Source of the DNA: Billgrantia kenyensis
GTDB taxonomy: Bacteria; Pseudomonadota; Gammaproteobacteria; Pseudomonadales; Halomonadaceae
DNA: 64,000 nt
Reading direction: 5' to 3'
Assembly: GCF_013697085.1 (NCBI RefSeq)
Contig: NZ_JACEFT010000005.1
Span: 1 to 64,000, forward strand
Position numbers and translations under genes: made by a program
The notes under the pieces: model-generated
What the model saw: the letters and a program-made list of their open reading frames with translations, nothing else
What the model was told of the DNA's origin: nothing
The model's database searches: none
Shown: positions 8,914-17,540 of the stretch, piece after piece
How positions within the stretch are numbered: the stretch's first letter is position 1
How the letters are laid out: each line of letters starts with the position of its first letter

Positions 8914-9805
8914 GCACGCCCCAGCCGATCTCGAGTCGCTACGCGCTCTCTCCCTGGCCATTGCCAGAGGAGAGAGCAAGCTCCACCTGGGGCCCAAGGC
9001 ACAGCAAGTGCTTTCCCACTTGATCGATCTACGCGGCGACCCTGCGCTGCTCTCGATTTCGGCGCTGGCCGAGCGGCTGGAGGTCAATCCCTCCACGATC
9101 TCCCGACTGGCCCGGTCGCTCGGCTACACACGCTTTGGGGAGCTGCAGCGCATTCTGCTCGGCGATACGCTCACACCCTCCCACTCTTTCTATCGCCAGC
9201 ACGCCAGTACGGCGCTATCGGCGGACCGCAGTGACCTGCTGAACCAGGCCCATCAGTTGGCCGACGAGCAGTGTCGAAACATCAGCCGCTTCCTGGAGAA
9301 CCTGCGCGCAGACGAGCTGGAAGCCTTCGCCAACGCCACCATGGCGGCAGGTCGGGTGCGCCTATATGGCGTTCGCCAGTTCCACGCCTTCGTCAGCTTC
9401 CTGGCCTATGGGCTCGGCATGCTGCGATCGGACGTGAGCCTGCTGAGCGACTGCAGCCACGGTATCGCAGAAGGCCTGGCCGGCATGAGCGAAGGAGACG
9501 TGCTGGTCGCGGCAAGCTGTAGACCCTATACCCGCGAAGTAGTAAATGTGTGCAAGGCAGCACGCAGTCACGGTATCCGGGTGCTGGTGGTGACCGACCT
9601 CTCCAACTCCCCCCTGGTGCGCCATTCCGACCAGGCGCTGCTGGTGCCTCACGAAACCAGCTTCATCTCCAACAGCATGGTGGCCTTTCTCAGCGCCGTG
9701 GAGTGCCTGGTCAACGCCTGCGCCACGATATCGGGCGAGTCGGCGGCCACCGCGCTTTCACGCCGTGACCAGTTCATCGATGAGCTGGCAATCGAATTAC
9801 GCTGA
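8885..9805 (+). CDS. RpiR/MurR family transcriptional regulator
   Basis: 306-residue regulator with an N-terminal RpiR-type helix-turn-helix (about residues 30-100; A-L-A-E-R-L-E-V-N-P-S-T-I-S-R-L-A-R-S-L-G) and a C-terminal SIS domain (about 130-270; V-R-L-Y-G-V, then V-L-V-V-T-D-L-S-N-S-P). SIS domains in this family usually sense phosphosugars, though many RpiR members respond to other small molecules. The start is ATG at 8885, inside the end of the C45 gene (29-base overlap). As last gene of the operon it most likely controls glnHPQ-C45 expression, directly or as an autoregulator; no operator could be assigned. Confidence 0.85.
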   Translation: MAPDAPSSTEHAPADLESLRALSLAIARGESKLHLGPKAQQVLSHLIDLRGDPALLSISALAERLEVNPSTISRLARSLGYTRFGELQRILLGDTLTPSHSFYRQHASTALSADRSDLLNQAHQLADEQCRNISRFLENLRADELEAFANATMAAGRVRLYGVRQFHAFVSFLAYGLGMLRSDVSLLSDCSHGIAEGLAGMSEGDVLVAASCRPYTREVVNVCKAARSHGIRVLVVTDLSNSPLVRHSDQALLVPHETSFISNSMVAFLSAVECLVNACATISGESAATALSRRDQFIDELAIELR

Positions 9806-9884
9806 CAGAGTCGGCCGTTCGGCTTGGCACTCGCGGCGCGGCGCGGCATCATGTGGCCCCTCCATTTCTCAACCTGGGGTCACC

Positions 9885-10286
9885 ATGAGAATCGTGTTGC
9901 GCTATTTCTTCCGCGGCGTGCGACTGGCGCTGACGCCGGTCGTGCTGGTTGCCGAGAAGCTCTCCACGCCACAGAGCGTCGAGCGATCCGACGAGGAACA
10001 GGCCCGGGTAGACGAAGCGTGCCGTAGCCTGGCGCTGTATCAGTTCCGCGCCTGCCCATTCTGCATCAAGGTGCGCAAGGAGATGGCTCGCCTGGGGCTG
10101 AAGATCGAGATTCGCGACGCCCAGCTCGACCCGGACCATCGCCACGAGCTCGAAGCGGGCGGCGGCAAGGTCAAGGTGCCGTGCCTGCTGATCGAGCATG
10201 AAGACGGGCGCAAGGAGTGGATGTACGAGTCCAGCGCCATCAATACCTGGCTGCACCGCCGCTTCGGCCAGGATCAGGCCGCCTGA
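9885..10286 (+). CDS. glutaredoxin-domain membrane-anchored protein
   Basis: 133-residue protein with an N-terminal hydrophobic segment (about residues 5-24, F-F-R-G-V-R-L-A-L-T-P-V-V-L-V) and a glutaredoxin/GST-N-like thioredoxin fold. The redox motif is C-P-F-C in F-R-A-C-P-F-C-I-K-V, and the cis-proline lies in V-K-V-P-C-L-L-I. The C-terminal Y-E-S-S-A-I-N-T-W-L matches the glutathione-binding end of the fold. It probably catalyses thiol-disulfide exchange at the membrane. The 3' end overlaps the convergent bPH2 gene by 13 bases. Confidence 0.8.
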   Translation: MRIVLRYFFRGVRLALTPVVLVAEKLSTPQSVERSDEEQARVDEACRSLALYQFRACPFCIKVRKEMARLGLKIEIRDAQLDPDHRHELEAGGGKVKVPCLLIEHEDGRKEWMYESSAINTWLHRRFGQDQAA

Positions 10287-11800
10287 TCGGACTCGACGCG
10301 ATAGAGCAGCGTATCCGCCAGCCGGCGAGCCTGCACCTCGTTCAGGTAGGGCAGCACTTGCCGGCCATGGGCCAGCTCCAGATGCAGGGTGGCGACACCA
10401 CGTCGCCGCTGCAGCCAGCTCTGTTGCAAGCCGAGTGAAATCAGGTGCTGCTGGGGAAAGATGCCGGTGCGCTGGCCCAGCACGCCGCGCCTGATACACA
10501 GGAAGTCGCCCGCCTGAGCCCAGCCGGTGGCCATCCAGCGCAGTTGGGCCAGGGCGGCGGATATCACTAACACGAGCAACCCTAGCCCGGCCCACGCAAG
10601 CGGCGACAGGGGCAAGGGTACCAGCAGCCCCAGCACCACGGCCGTGCCCGCCCCCAGCAATGATGCATGACGCAGGAGCAGGATGCGCCGATAGCTCGGG
10701 TCGACACGCCTGAAGCTGCCCACGGGCCGATAGCCTTGCCAGAAGCGTGCCGTCAATGCTTCTCCCTGCGACCGGGTGAGTCCCGGCACCACGAAGCGAC
10801 GCGACTCTGCGGCATCGCCTCCCTGGGCACCGTACTGATGGCATACCAGGTAGCCGCGCCCCAGGCATCGTCCCAGGCCCGTCTGCACCCACTCCACCAC
10901 CTGCAGCCGCACCAGGCTCAACGCCCGCTCTTGACGATGGACCAGGCCGCTGCGCTGCACCTGGCGCTCCCCCTCGTCATGCAGTACATAGCCGTGAAAT
11001 TGCCACCAGGCTGCCAATACGGCCAGCACGGCGAGAAAAACGACAACGGCAACGATACCCATTGCCACCGCGATCCAGGGCGAAGCTGGAAGCCAGGCAA
11101 CGAGGTCGAGCTGCGGCAGGCGATCATGCAGCCAGCGCTCCAACGGCCTGACCAGCGGCGACAGCATCGCGGCAATGAGATAGATGGAGCGGCTGGCCAG
11201 GCCATGCAGGACGATTGCCTTGGCTGTAATGGCGTATATGGGCTCCGATCGTGTCTTGTCCGCTCTGCTCGTCTGAACTTCACTGGCCTGCCCTTGAGCC
11301 GACGGCTCGTACTGCGGTCGGCTCAGGCGGCGGCCGAGCAGCTCGGCTCGTTCACGACGGATACCCGGCAGCGCAATCCGCGATCCCTCCCCGGCCAACG
11401 TCTCGACCTCCCACTGCACCAGGCCGAACGGGCGCATGTAGGCGGGCTGCTGGATGACGACGCTCTGCACATGTCTTGCTGCCACCTTGAATTCACGATG
11501 CTCCAGCAGCCCTTTTCGTACTACCAGCACATCGCCATCACAGCGATAACGAAAGCGACGGTAATAGAGCAGACTGATCAGTACCGCAAAAAACAGCAGC
11601 AAGGCTCCGCCAACGGCCAACTCCCTGCTCCCCAGGCGGTCCATCATGGCCAGCCCCGCGCCGGCGCCCAGCACGAGCGGCATATGCTGACGCAACAGCG
11701 TGGCCCCGCCGCTGAGCATCAATAGCAGCACCGCCCAGGGAGACAGGCGCTGCCACTCGGACAGCTCGTCGGTATCGTCCAGCCGAGCCTCGTCGCTCAT
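10274..11800 (-). CDS. bPH2 (YdbT-like) membrane protein
   Basis: 508-residue membrane protein of the YdbT type, with three bacterial PH-like (bPH2/DUF304) units alternating with pairs of transmembrane helices. Visible units begin near residue 65 (R-R-F-R-Y-R-C-D-G-D-V-L-V-V-R-K-G-L), near 270 (Y-V-L-H-D-E-G-E-R-Q) and near 410 (D-F-L-C-I-R-R-G-V-L-G-Q-R-T). Each has the recurring L-x-x-x-R-L/Q-H-I-x-S-L strand pattern. Function in cells is not established. The start overlaps the stop of the partner gene (ATGA), showing translational coupling. Confidence 0.8.
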   Translation of the reverse strand: MSDEARLDDTDELSEWQRLSPWAVLLLMLSGGATLLRQHMPLVLGAGAGLAMMDRLGSRELAVGGALLLFFAVLISLLYYRRFRYRCDGDVLVVRKGLLEHREFKVAARHVQSVVIQQPAYMRPFGLVQWEVETLAGEGSRIALPGIRRERAELLGRRLSRPQYEPSAQGQASEVQTSRADKTRSEPIYAITAKAIVLHGLASRSIYLIAAMLSPLVRPLERWLHDRLPQLDLVAWLPASPWIAVAMGIVAVVVFLAVLAVLAAWWQFHGYVLHDEGERQVQRSGLVHRQERALSLVRLQVVEWVQTGLGRCLGRGYLVCHQYGAQGGDAAESRRFVVPGLTRSQGEALTARFWQGYRPVGSFRRVDPSYRRILLLRHASLLGAGTAVVLGLLVPLPLSPLAWAGLGLLVLVISAALAQLRWMATGWAQAGDFLCIRRGVLGQRTGIFPQQHLISLGLQQSWLQRRRGVATLHLELAHGRQVLPYLNEVQARRLADTLLYRVESDQAA

Positions 11801-12336
11801 GGTGGGCTCGCCCCATCATGCACCTGGCCACTGCGCTCCAGTTGGGCCAGCAGATGTTGGCGCACCACTGCTGCCCGGTCACGGCTCAAGCCCTCGATCA
11901 CCAGATCGGCGCCACGGCCTCCTGCCGTAAAGCAGACCAAGCGCTCGAGCCCGAACAGGCGCTCGACCGGATTGCTCAATGTTTCTATGTGCTGCAAGCG
12001 AGCCAGCGGCAGCACCTGCAGGCGCTGCACCAGCAGCCCGCGGCGATAGAGCAGGTCGTGTTGGCGTAGCCCATAGGCCCGACGGCGCGCTTCGCACCAG
12101 CCCAGCCCGACGGCGAAGAGGCCAAGTAGCGCGAGGCCAACGGCAGGCCAGGGCTGCCATGGGGCCAGGTCTTCGTGGAGAAAGGGAAACAGGGCAGCCA
12201 GTGCCGAGAGAAACAGCCAGTGCAGTGAGCGCAACACCGCCTGACAGGGCGCCAGGCGAGGCGACACCGGTACGAGTCGCGCCTCCCTCAGCGCAGGCAG
12301 GCGCTGGGGGTCCAGTGCAGCATTAGTAAAGGTCAC
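11797..12336 (-). CDS. bPH2 (YdbS-like) membrane protein
   Basis: 179-residue partner of the YdbT-like protein, with two transmembrane helices (about residues 36-75) and one bPH2 domain (Y-G-L-R-Q-H-D-L-L-Y-R-R-G-L, then L-P-L-A-R-L-Q-H-I-E-T-L-S-N-P-V-E-R). The last motif is the hallmark of the YdbS subgroup. It precedes its partner with a 4-base overlap, the order seen in many Gram-positive and proteobacterial genomes. Probably the two form one membrane complex. Confidence 0.82.
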   Translation of the reverse strand: MTFTNAALDPQRLPALREARLVPVSPRLAPCQAVLRSLHWLFLSALAALFPFLHEDLAPWQPWPAVGLALLGLFAVGLGWCEARRRAYGLRQHDLLYRRGLLVQRLQVLPLARLQHIETLSNPVERLFGLERLVCFTAGGRGADLVIEGLSRDRAAVVRQHLLAQLERSGQVHDGASPP

Positions 12337-12475
12337 GACGACTCCTTGCTTATCGACACTTTCTCACCCTGCCGGCCAGGCTGGTTAACGCTATGCTGAG
12401 GAGGCAAGGATTCATGGCTGCAAGGAGGCGCTCCATCAGCGAACGTCGGCCGCCGTGCCGAGGGAGAACAGTGTC

Positions 12476-12946
12476 ATGGCTATCCCGGCTACCCTCCGAG
12501 AATACCTGAGAGCCTGTGATATCGACTACGAGGAGGTCAAGCACGACTATGAGTTCAGCGCCAGCCGCATCGCCCAGCAGTCCCATATCACCGGCGAGCA
12601 GCTGGCCAAGGCCATCATGCTGCACAGCCGCTCCGGCTACCGTCTCGCCGTCCTGCCAAGCACCTGCGACGCCGATCTCGACAGCCTGTCGCAGCTGTTC
12701 AACGAACCGGTGGAACTGGCCAGCGAAGATGAGATAGTGCTCCACTTCAGCGACTGCGACCCCGGCGCCATCACGCCGGTGGGCCAGGCCTACGGTCTGC
12801 AGGTCTATGTCGACGACCTGCTGCGCCATCAGGCGGATATCTACTTCGATGCCGGCGATCACGAGACGCTGCTGCACATGAGCGGCAAGGAGTTCGATCG
12901 GCTGATGGGCGACAGCGCCCATGGCCAGTTCAGCCGTCATCACTGA
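12476..12946 (+). CDS. YbaK/prolyl-tRNA-deacylase-family aminoacyl-tRNA deacylase
   Basis: 156-residue protein of the YbaK/ProX superfamily, which hydrolyses mischarged aminoacyl-tRNA in trans. The sequence S-A-S-R-I-A-Q-Q-S-H-I, A-K-A-I-M-L-H-S-R with the family's conserved lysine, and C-D-P-G-A-I-T-P-V-G-Q, equivalent to the G-x-x-x-P loop, supports the assignment. Start at 12476 has AGGGAG about 10 bases upstream; a GTG 7 codons earlier lacks spacing. It stands alone, with divergent and convergent neighbours, and a shared terminator follows. The amino acid specificity cannot be read. Confidence 0.85.
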   Translation: MAIPATLREYLRACDIDYEEVKHDYEFSASRIAQQSHITGEQLAKAIMLHSRSGYRLAVLPSTCDADLDSLSQLFNEPVELASEDEIVLHFSDCDPGAITPVGQAYGLQVYVDDLLRHQADIYFDAGDHETLLHMSGKEFDRLMGDSAHGQFSRHH

Positions 12947-12987
12947 GCGAGGCAGAGGCACTCGCCACCGCCTCTCCTGCCGCTCGC

Positions 12988-13046
12988 AGCTCTCGCAACG
13001 AAATCGGGCCTTGCCGACGGCGAGGCCCGATCTCGTTGCGAGAGCT
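12988..13046. terminator. bidirectional hairpin terminator between convergent genes
   Basis: A 24-base stem with a single mismatch (arms 12988-13011 and 13023-13046) and an 11-base loop lies between the YbaK-like gene and the convergent M28 peptidase, reaching the latter's stop codon. It has no strong T-run on either side, but the position and very long stem make a transcription barrier or mRNA 3'-end protector likely. Confidence 0.7.
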
Positions 13047-14056
13047 CAGGGCCGGGCCAGGGATTCCAGGGCAGCGGCCAGGGCCTGGGTAATCCTGGCC
13101 ATGGTGGCATAGTCCAGGCGGTCGGGCGTATCGCTGGGTCCATGGTAGTGGGGATTACGAAAGTTGGCGGTATCGGTCAGCATCATCGCGTGATAGCCGG
13201 TCTCCCAGAATGCCCAATGGTCCGAGCGCCGGATGTCACCCAGCTGCGGTGGCGCCGCCATGCCCTCCGAGGGCACCACGGCATGACGGCGAAAGGCGCC
13301 GATGACCTCGTGCAGCAGGCGGCGCGACTCCAGGTTGCTGACGAAGGCGAGGAAATTCCCCTTGTCCGGATAGAATAGGTCGAGTGGAAACGGATAGTGC
13401 TGGGTACCGGGTTCGTCACGATAGTAGCCAAGCATTTCCAGCGAGATCATGCCCACGATGTTCCAATCTTCGGCCCTGGCCTGCCGGGCGTAGTGCAGGC
13501 TGCCCATCGCATCGCTGCCGAAGAAAGGGGCTTCCTCGTTGACGAACGCGACCAGGCGAAGCGAACGGTCGAGCTCGGCCTGCTGCAGCAGGCGCGCGAG
13601 CTCTATCAGCACCGCCACGCCGGAAGCATTGTCATCGGCCCCCGGGCTGCCCCGCACCGTGTCGTAGTGCGCCCCGACCACGACTATCTCGTCCTCCCGG
13701 CTGCCTCCCGGAATCACCACTTCGATGTTATGAAAGATGCGATTCCCGGTCGGCACGTCCTGGCGTCGTGGCGTATGGCCCGCCCCGGTCAGCGCTTGTT
13801 CGATATAGTCGCCGGCCGCTTGCAAGGCTTCCGGTCGCCAGTAGTGCCGCTCGCCGATCTCATCGGCCAATACCCTGACGTGGCGATGCAGGCGCTCCTG
13901 GAGCATTTCACCTTCGGCACCCAATGGCGGAGGTTCGCCCTGAAAAGAGCTTCCGGGCACGTGCAGCATCCACCAATACCCTCCCCCGACGGCCAACAAG
14001 ACGATGAGGCCGAGCGCTCCCAGCAACTTTGTCGGCAACGAATGTCTGCGCCTCAT
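13046..14056 (-). CDS. M28 family zinc aminopeptidase
   Basis: 336-residue metallopeptidase with an N-terminal membrane anchor (M-R-R-R-H-S then hydrophobic residues 8-29) and a periplasmic M28 domain. Zinc ligands and catalytic residues are visible: H in V-G-A-H-Y-D-T-V-R-G, D in G-A-D-D-N-A-S-G-V, the E-E pair in F-V-N-E-E-A-P-F-F, and a late H in H-Y-H-G-P-S-D-T-P. M28 enzymes release N-terminal amino acids. The start at 14056 is chosen because it gives a normal anchor; a GTG 12 codons earlier is possible. Monocistronic. Confidence 0.85.
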   Translation of the reverse strand: MRRRHSLPTKLLGALGLIVLLAVGGGYWWMLHVPGSSFQGEPPPLGAEGEMLQERLHRHVRVLADEIGERHYWRPEALQAAGDYIEQALTGAGHTPRRQDVPTGNRIFHNIEVVIPGGSREDEIVVVGAHYDTVRGSPGADDNASGVAVLIELARLLQQAELDRSLRLVAFVNEEAPFFGSDAMGSLHYARQARAEDWNIVGMISLEMLGYYRDEPGTQHYPFPLDLFYPDKGNFLAFVSNLESRRLLHEVIGAFRRHAVVPSEGMAAPPQLGDIRRSDHWAFWETGYHAMMLTDTANFRNPHYHGPSDTPDRLDYATMARITQALAAALESLARP

Positions 14057-14280
14057 CTCGAGCCACTCGCGATACGCCGGCTCAAGGCACACCTACCCCA
14101 GCCAAATGCTTCCATGCCCTACCTCCCCAAGTCCCTTGCCCGTCCTTTGCGCCTGCACGCCTCATTCAAGATAGGTGGCCCAGCCGCGACTGAAAAGGCG
14201 ATTGCCGACAAGACGGGCCAGCTTGGCTTTCATGCATCAACACCGTAAAACGGGAAACATCCGGAACGAGGAGACACACC

Positions 14281-15402
14281 ATGTTCAAGTCCGTACTGGT
14301 CATCGGGCATTTTCGCGGCATACGACTGGAAATCCACATCAGCTGGCTGATCATCTTCGCCCTGCTGCTTACCACCATGAGCGCGGGCTTCCAGCATCAT
14401 CATCCGGACTGGACGATGACTACGGCCGTGCTCACTGCCCTGGTGACGGCACTGCTGTTCTTCTCCTCCATCCTGGCCCATGAACTTGGGCACAGCCTGG
14501 TGGCGATTCGCCGAGGGGTTCCGGTAAAGGCCATCACCCTGTTCATCTTCGGTGGCGTGGCGCAGATGGCAAGGGACCCGGACAAACCCAACGACGAGTT
14601 CTGGATCGCCATCGCCGGGCCCATCGTGAGCTTTGCTCTGGCGGCGGTATTCGGCCTGCTGTCTGGCCTGACCCACGGCTGGTACGAACCAGTCCCCGTC
14701 GCCCTGGGCTGGCTGGCAACGATCAACTTGCTGGTAGCCATCTTCAATCTGGTGCCAGGCTTCCCTCTCGATGGCGGACGCGTGCTGCGCGCCGTGGTGT
14801 GGAAAGTCTCGGGCGATGCCAGCAAGGCCAACGAGACGGCCTTTGCCAGCGGCAAGCTGGTCGCCTATGGCCTGTTCGGCCTGGCTATCTGGAACATGGT
14901 GGCCGGCAATCTCGTCGGCGGCCTTTGGATCATGCTGATCGCCTGGTTCCTGCTCAACATGACCCAGGCCCAGGGTCGCATGTACCTGCTCCGTGAGCGA
15001 CTGGCCGGCTTGCGCGCCCATGACCTGGCCGAAGCGGAAGTGCCGATGGTCGAACCGCAGCGCTCGGTCGAGGCCTGGCTCCATCACGACGTGCTGCCTT
15101 CAGGGAAGCGCGCCTATATCGTCGGCAGCGACGCCGCCCACGTCGAGGGTCTGGTCACTCTCAGCGATGCGCGCAAAGTGCCGCAGGCCGATTGGAGCTC
15201 GACCCGGGTCGATACCATCATGACGCCAATCGGCAAGCTGCATCATGTCCCCCCGAGCGCCAAGGCCGACGAGGTGCTCATGCTGCTCAACGAGCATGGG
15301 CTGAACCAGATCCCCGTCATGGAGAACAACAGAGTCAGCGGCTGGATCGATCGCCAGCGACTGCTGCGAACTATCGAGATTTACCTGGAGGTGAATCGCT
15401 GA
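14281..15402 (+). CDS. M50 site-2-protease-like metalloprotease with CBS domains
   Basis: 373-residue intramembrane metalloprotease. Six or so membrane helices carry H-E-L-G-H at residues 67-71 (zinc and catalytic glutamate) and the second zinc motif N-L-V-P-G-F-P-L-D-G-G-R. The C-terminal third (about 235-370) has two CBS repeats (V-E-A-W-L-H-H-D-V-L, then I-M-T-P-I-G-K-L and G-L-N-Q-I-P-V-M). This is the Rip3/SpoIVFB-like CBS subgroup, where CBS domains are thought to sense adenine nucleotides. Substrate unknown. Its last 32 bases overlap the convergent diguanylate cyclase gene. Confidence 0.88.
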   Translation: MFKSVLVIGHFRGIRLEIHISWLIIFALLLTTMSAGFQHHHPDWTMTTAVLTALVTALLFFSSILAHELGHSLVAIRRGVPVKAITLFIFGGVAQMARDPDKPNDEFWIAIAGPIVSFALAAVFGLLSGLTHGWYEPVPVALGWLATINLLVAIFNLVPGFPLDGGRVLRAVVWKVSGDASKANETAFASGKLVAYGLFGLAIWNMVAGNLVGGLWIMLIAWFLLNMTQAQGRMYLLRERLAGLRAHDLAEAEVPMVEPQRSVEAWLHHDVLPSGKRAYIVGSDAAHVEGLVTLSDARKVPQADWSSTRVDTIMTPIGKLHHVPPSAKADEVLMLLNEHGLNQIPVMENNRVSGWIDRQRLLRTIEIYLEVNR

Positions 15403-17365
15403 AACCGGCCGGCTCTGCCATGCAGACCCGGTTGCGTCCTTCGGCCTTGGCCCGGTAAAGCGCCTCGTCGAGGCGCTTGTAGCATCGCGCCTCCGACTCC
15501 TCGGCAGCCAACTCGGCAACGCCGAAGCTGCAGGTCAGGGTCGGTACCGGGAAGAAGTCCGCCTCCTCGATGGCCCGCCGCAACTTTTCCGCCAGGATCT
15601 CGCCCCCCTCCAGGGGCGTGTCCGGCAGCAGCAGCATGAACTCCTCACCGCCCCAGCGAGCCAGGACGTCGACCTCTCTCAGCAGCCCACGGCACGTCTG
15701 CACGAGTCTGCTCAGCACCATGTCTCCGATGCTGTGGCCGAAGGTATCGTTGACCCTCTTGAAGCGGTCGATATCGAACATGACCAGGCTGAGCGAGTGC
15801 CCATTGCGCCGTGCTTCGGCACGCTCCTGCGCCAGCACGGCGAGAAAGCGATTGCGATTGACCGCGCCGGTCAGAGGATCGTGGCCGGCGTGAAACTCCA
15901 GCTCCGCCTGATAGCGCTTGGCCTGGCTGATATCCCGCATGATGGTGGCGATGCAGTCGAGCTCACCGCGCTCTGTCCTTCTCGACACGATCAGCTGCGA
16001 TACGGGAACTTCACTGCCGTCACGGGAAAGAACGGCAGTTTCCGCGTACCAGTAACCGTGCTCGATGGCATGGGGAATACCCTGCTCCTCGATAATCCGG
16101 CGCGCCCAGGGTGGATGAGTCTGTTCGAGGGACAGGGTCAACGCTTCGGGTAGCTCACCCAGCAGCTTGCGGCCGGCCTTGTTGAGGTAAACCACACGCT
16201 GCTCGGCGTCGGTGATCGAGACGATGTCGGGGGAAGCGTCCAACAGATGGGTCAGCCTGTCGCGATTGACCTGAGCGGCATAGCGCGCAGTCACGTCCTC
16301 GACGATGCCGCTGAACTCTACCGTCCCATCCTCAGCCAACTGCCGAAACGCCGTGACCTCGGCATGTACCAGACGTCCATTGAGGGTGAGCAGTTGCAGG
16401 GGCCGACGGCTGACGGCACCGTCGCGCTCGAGATCGCCGAGGAACGCCTCTAGCTGTTCGGCGCTTGCGTACAGCGAGGATAGCTTAGCCTCGAACAGCG
16501 CTTGGGGAGAATGGGCTTCGAAGATACTCAGCATGGCAGGGTTGGCGGCCGTGAAGCGCGCCTCGGGCTGCGTCGTGTTGCGGTAGACCCCTACCGGCAG
16601 CTTGTGAAACAGGTCGTTATACACCTCCAACCGGGTGTAATAGCGCTTCTCGTCCGTGACATCGACGATGATCGAATGCAAGTACTCCCGGCCAGCCAGC
16701 GTGACTGGTCCCGAATAGACGTGCACGTCGCGAACTTCACCGCTCGCGAGGCGATGGCGAAACTCGAAGAAAAGCTGCTCGCACGCTTTGGCCTCGGCCA
16801 TGCGCACACGCACCTCCTGGGAAGACAGGCAGTTGATGTCGGTAATCTTCAACCGCTTGAGAGCATCGAGGGTGTAACCGTAGAAAGCCTCGGCCGCAGC
16901 ATTGGCATCGATGATGGCGCCAGTGGCCGGATCGATGAGCAGCTTGATCGCGGGGTTGGTGGTGAACATCTGCTGGTAGAAGGACTCACGCTCGCCACAG
17001 GTGGGTTGCTCCCCTGGCATCAGCGTCAGCAACCAGGCGTCCTGGCCCTGCCATCTCGCCTTGCGCATGATGGCATCGAAGGGGGGCCTGCCCTGGGCGG
17101 CACGACACGCGACGCGAACCTGGAGTCGGTCATGGGATAGCGACGCGAGCTCGGCTTCGAAACAAGCGACATCGGCCGGATCGATAAGCGAGGCCAGGTC
17201 ACTCTCCTCGGCTCGACCGGCAAGGCGAAAGAGTCGACGCGCCTCGCCGTTGATATACAGTAGCGGCCAGCCCGGCTGGCTTCCCGCCACCATGACCGGC
17301 ATCGGCAGGCCCTCGACCAGGCAGCCCAGATCTTCGTCTGTCGACGCCACCGAAATCGGTTCATT
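15371..17365 (-). CDS. multi-PAS diguanylate cyclase
   Basis: 664-residue soluble signalling protein. Four PAS-like segments are seen (roughly residues 10-110, 130-235, 260-360 and 370-490), the third PAC ending in D-I-S-Q-A-K-R-Y, followed by a GGDEF domain with active-site R-W-G-G-E-E-F. An R-E-V-D inhibitory I-site lies five residues before it. It should make cyclic di-GMP in response to an intracellular signal; no EAL domain or membrane segment is present. I choose the GTG at 17365 since AGGGA precedes it by 9 bases; a TTG 21 codons upstream has no ribosome site. A triple 14-base repeat lies upstream. Confidence 0.88.
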   Translation of the reverse strand, partial: NEPISVASTDEDLGCLVEGLPMPVMVAGSQPGWPLLYINGEARRLFRLAGRAEESDLASLIDPADVACFEAELASLSHDRLQVRVACRAAQGRPPFDAIMRKARWQGQDAWLLTLMPGEQPTCGERESFYQQMFTTNPAIKLLIDPATGAIIDANAAAEAFYGYTLDALKRLKITDINCLSSQEVRVRMAEAKACEQLFFEFRHRLASGEVRDVHVYSGPVTLAGREYLHSIIVDVTDEKRYYTRLEVYNDLFHKLPVGVYRNTTQPEARFTAANPAMLSIFEAHSPQALFEAKLSSLYASAEQLEAFLGDLERDGAVSRRPLQLLTLNGRLVHAEVTAFRQLAEDGTVEFSGIVEDVTARYAAQVNRDRLTHLLDASPDIVSITDAEQRVVYLNKAGRKLLGELPEALTLSLEQTHPPWARRIIEEQGIPHAIEHGYWYAETAVLSRDGSEVPVSQLIVSRRTERGELDCIATIMRDISQAKRYQAELEFHAGHDPLTGAVNRNRFLAVLAQERAEARRNGHSLSLVMFDIDRFKRVNDTFGHSIGDMVLSRLVQTCRGLLREVDVLARWGGEEFMLLLPDTPLEGGEILAEKLRRAIEEADFFPVPTLTCSFGVAELAAEESEARCYKRLDEALYRAKAEGRNRVCMAEPAGFSDSPPGKSR

Positions 17366-17451
17366 CACGGCAGTTGATCCCTTGCGCAAGGTGTCCACGC
17401 CGTCGCCTGAGCTGGCGGAGCCAGGCAACGATTTATGTGTTGTTATGATCT

Positions 17452-17493
17452 TCTACGAATACTTGTCTACTAATACTTGGCTACGAATACTTG
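17452..17493. repeat. three tandem 14-base repeats upstream of the PAS-GGDEF gene
   Basis: Three consecutive units TCTACGAATACTTG, TCTACTAATACTTG and GCTACGAATACTTG, differing at two positions. They sit in an AT-rich stretch 87 bases upstream of the chosen start of the diguanylate cyclase gene and downstream of the methyltransferase gene. Even 14-base spacing could array protein sites or be a slippage product. Confidence 0.9.
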
Positions 17494-17540
17494 GCTTATG
17501 GTGGGAGAGAAAGTTGTTGTGCAGCCTCTCATACTGAAGA

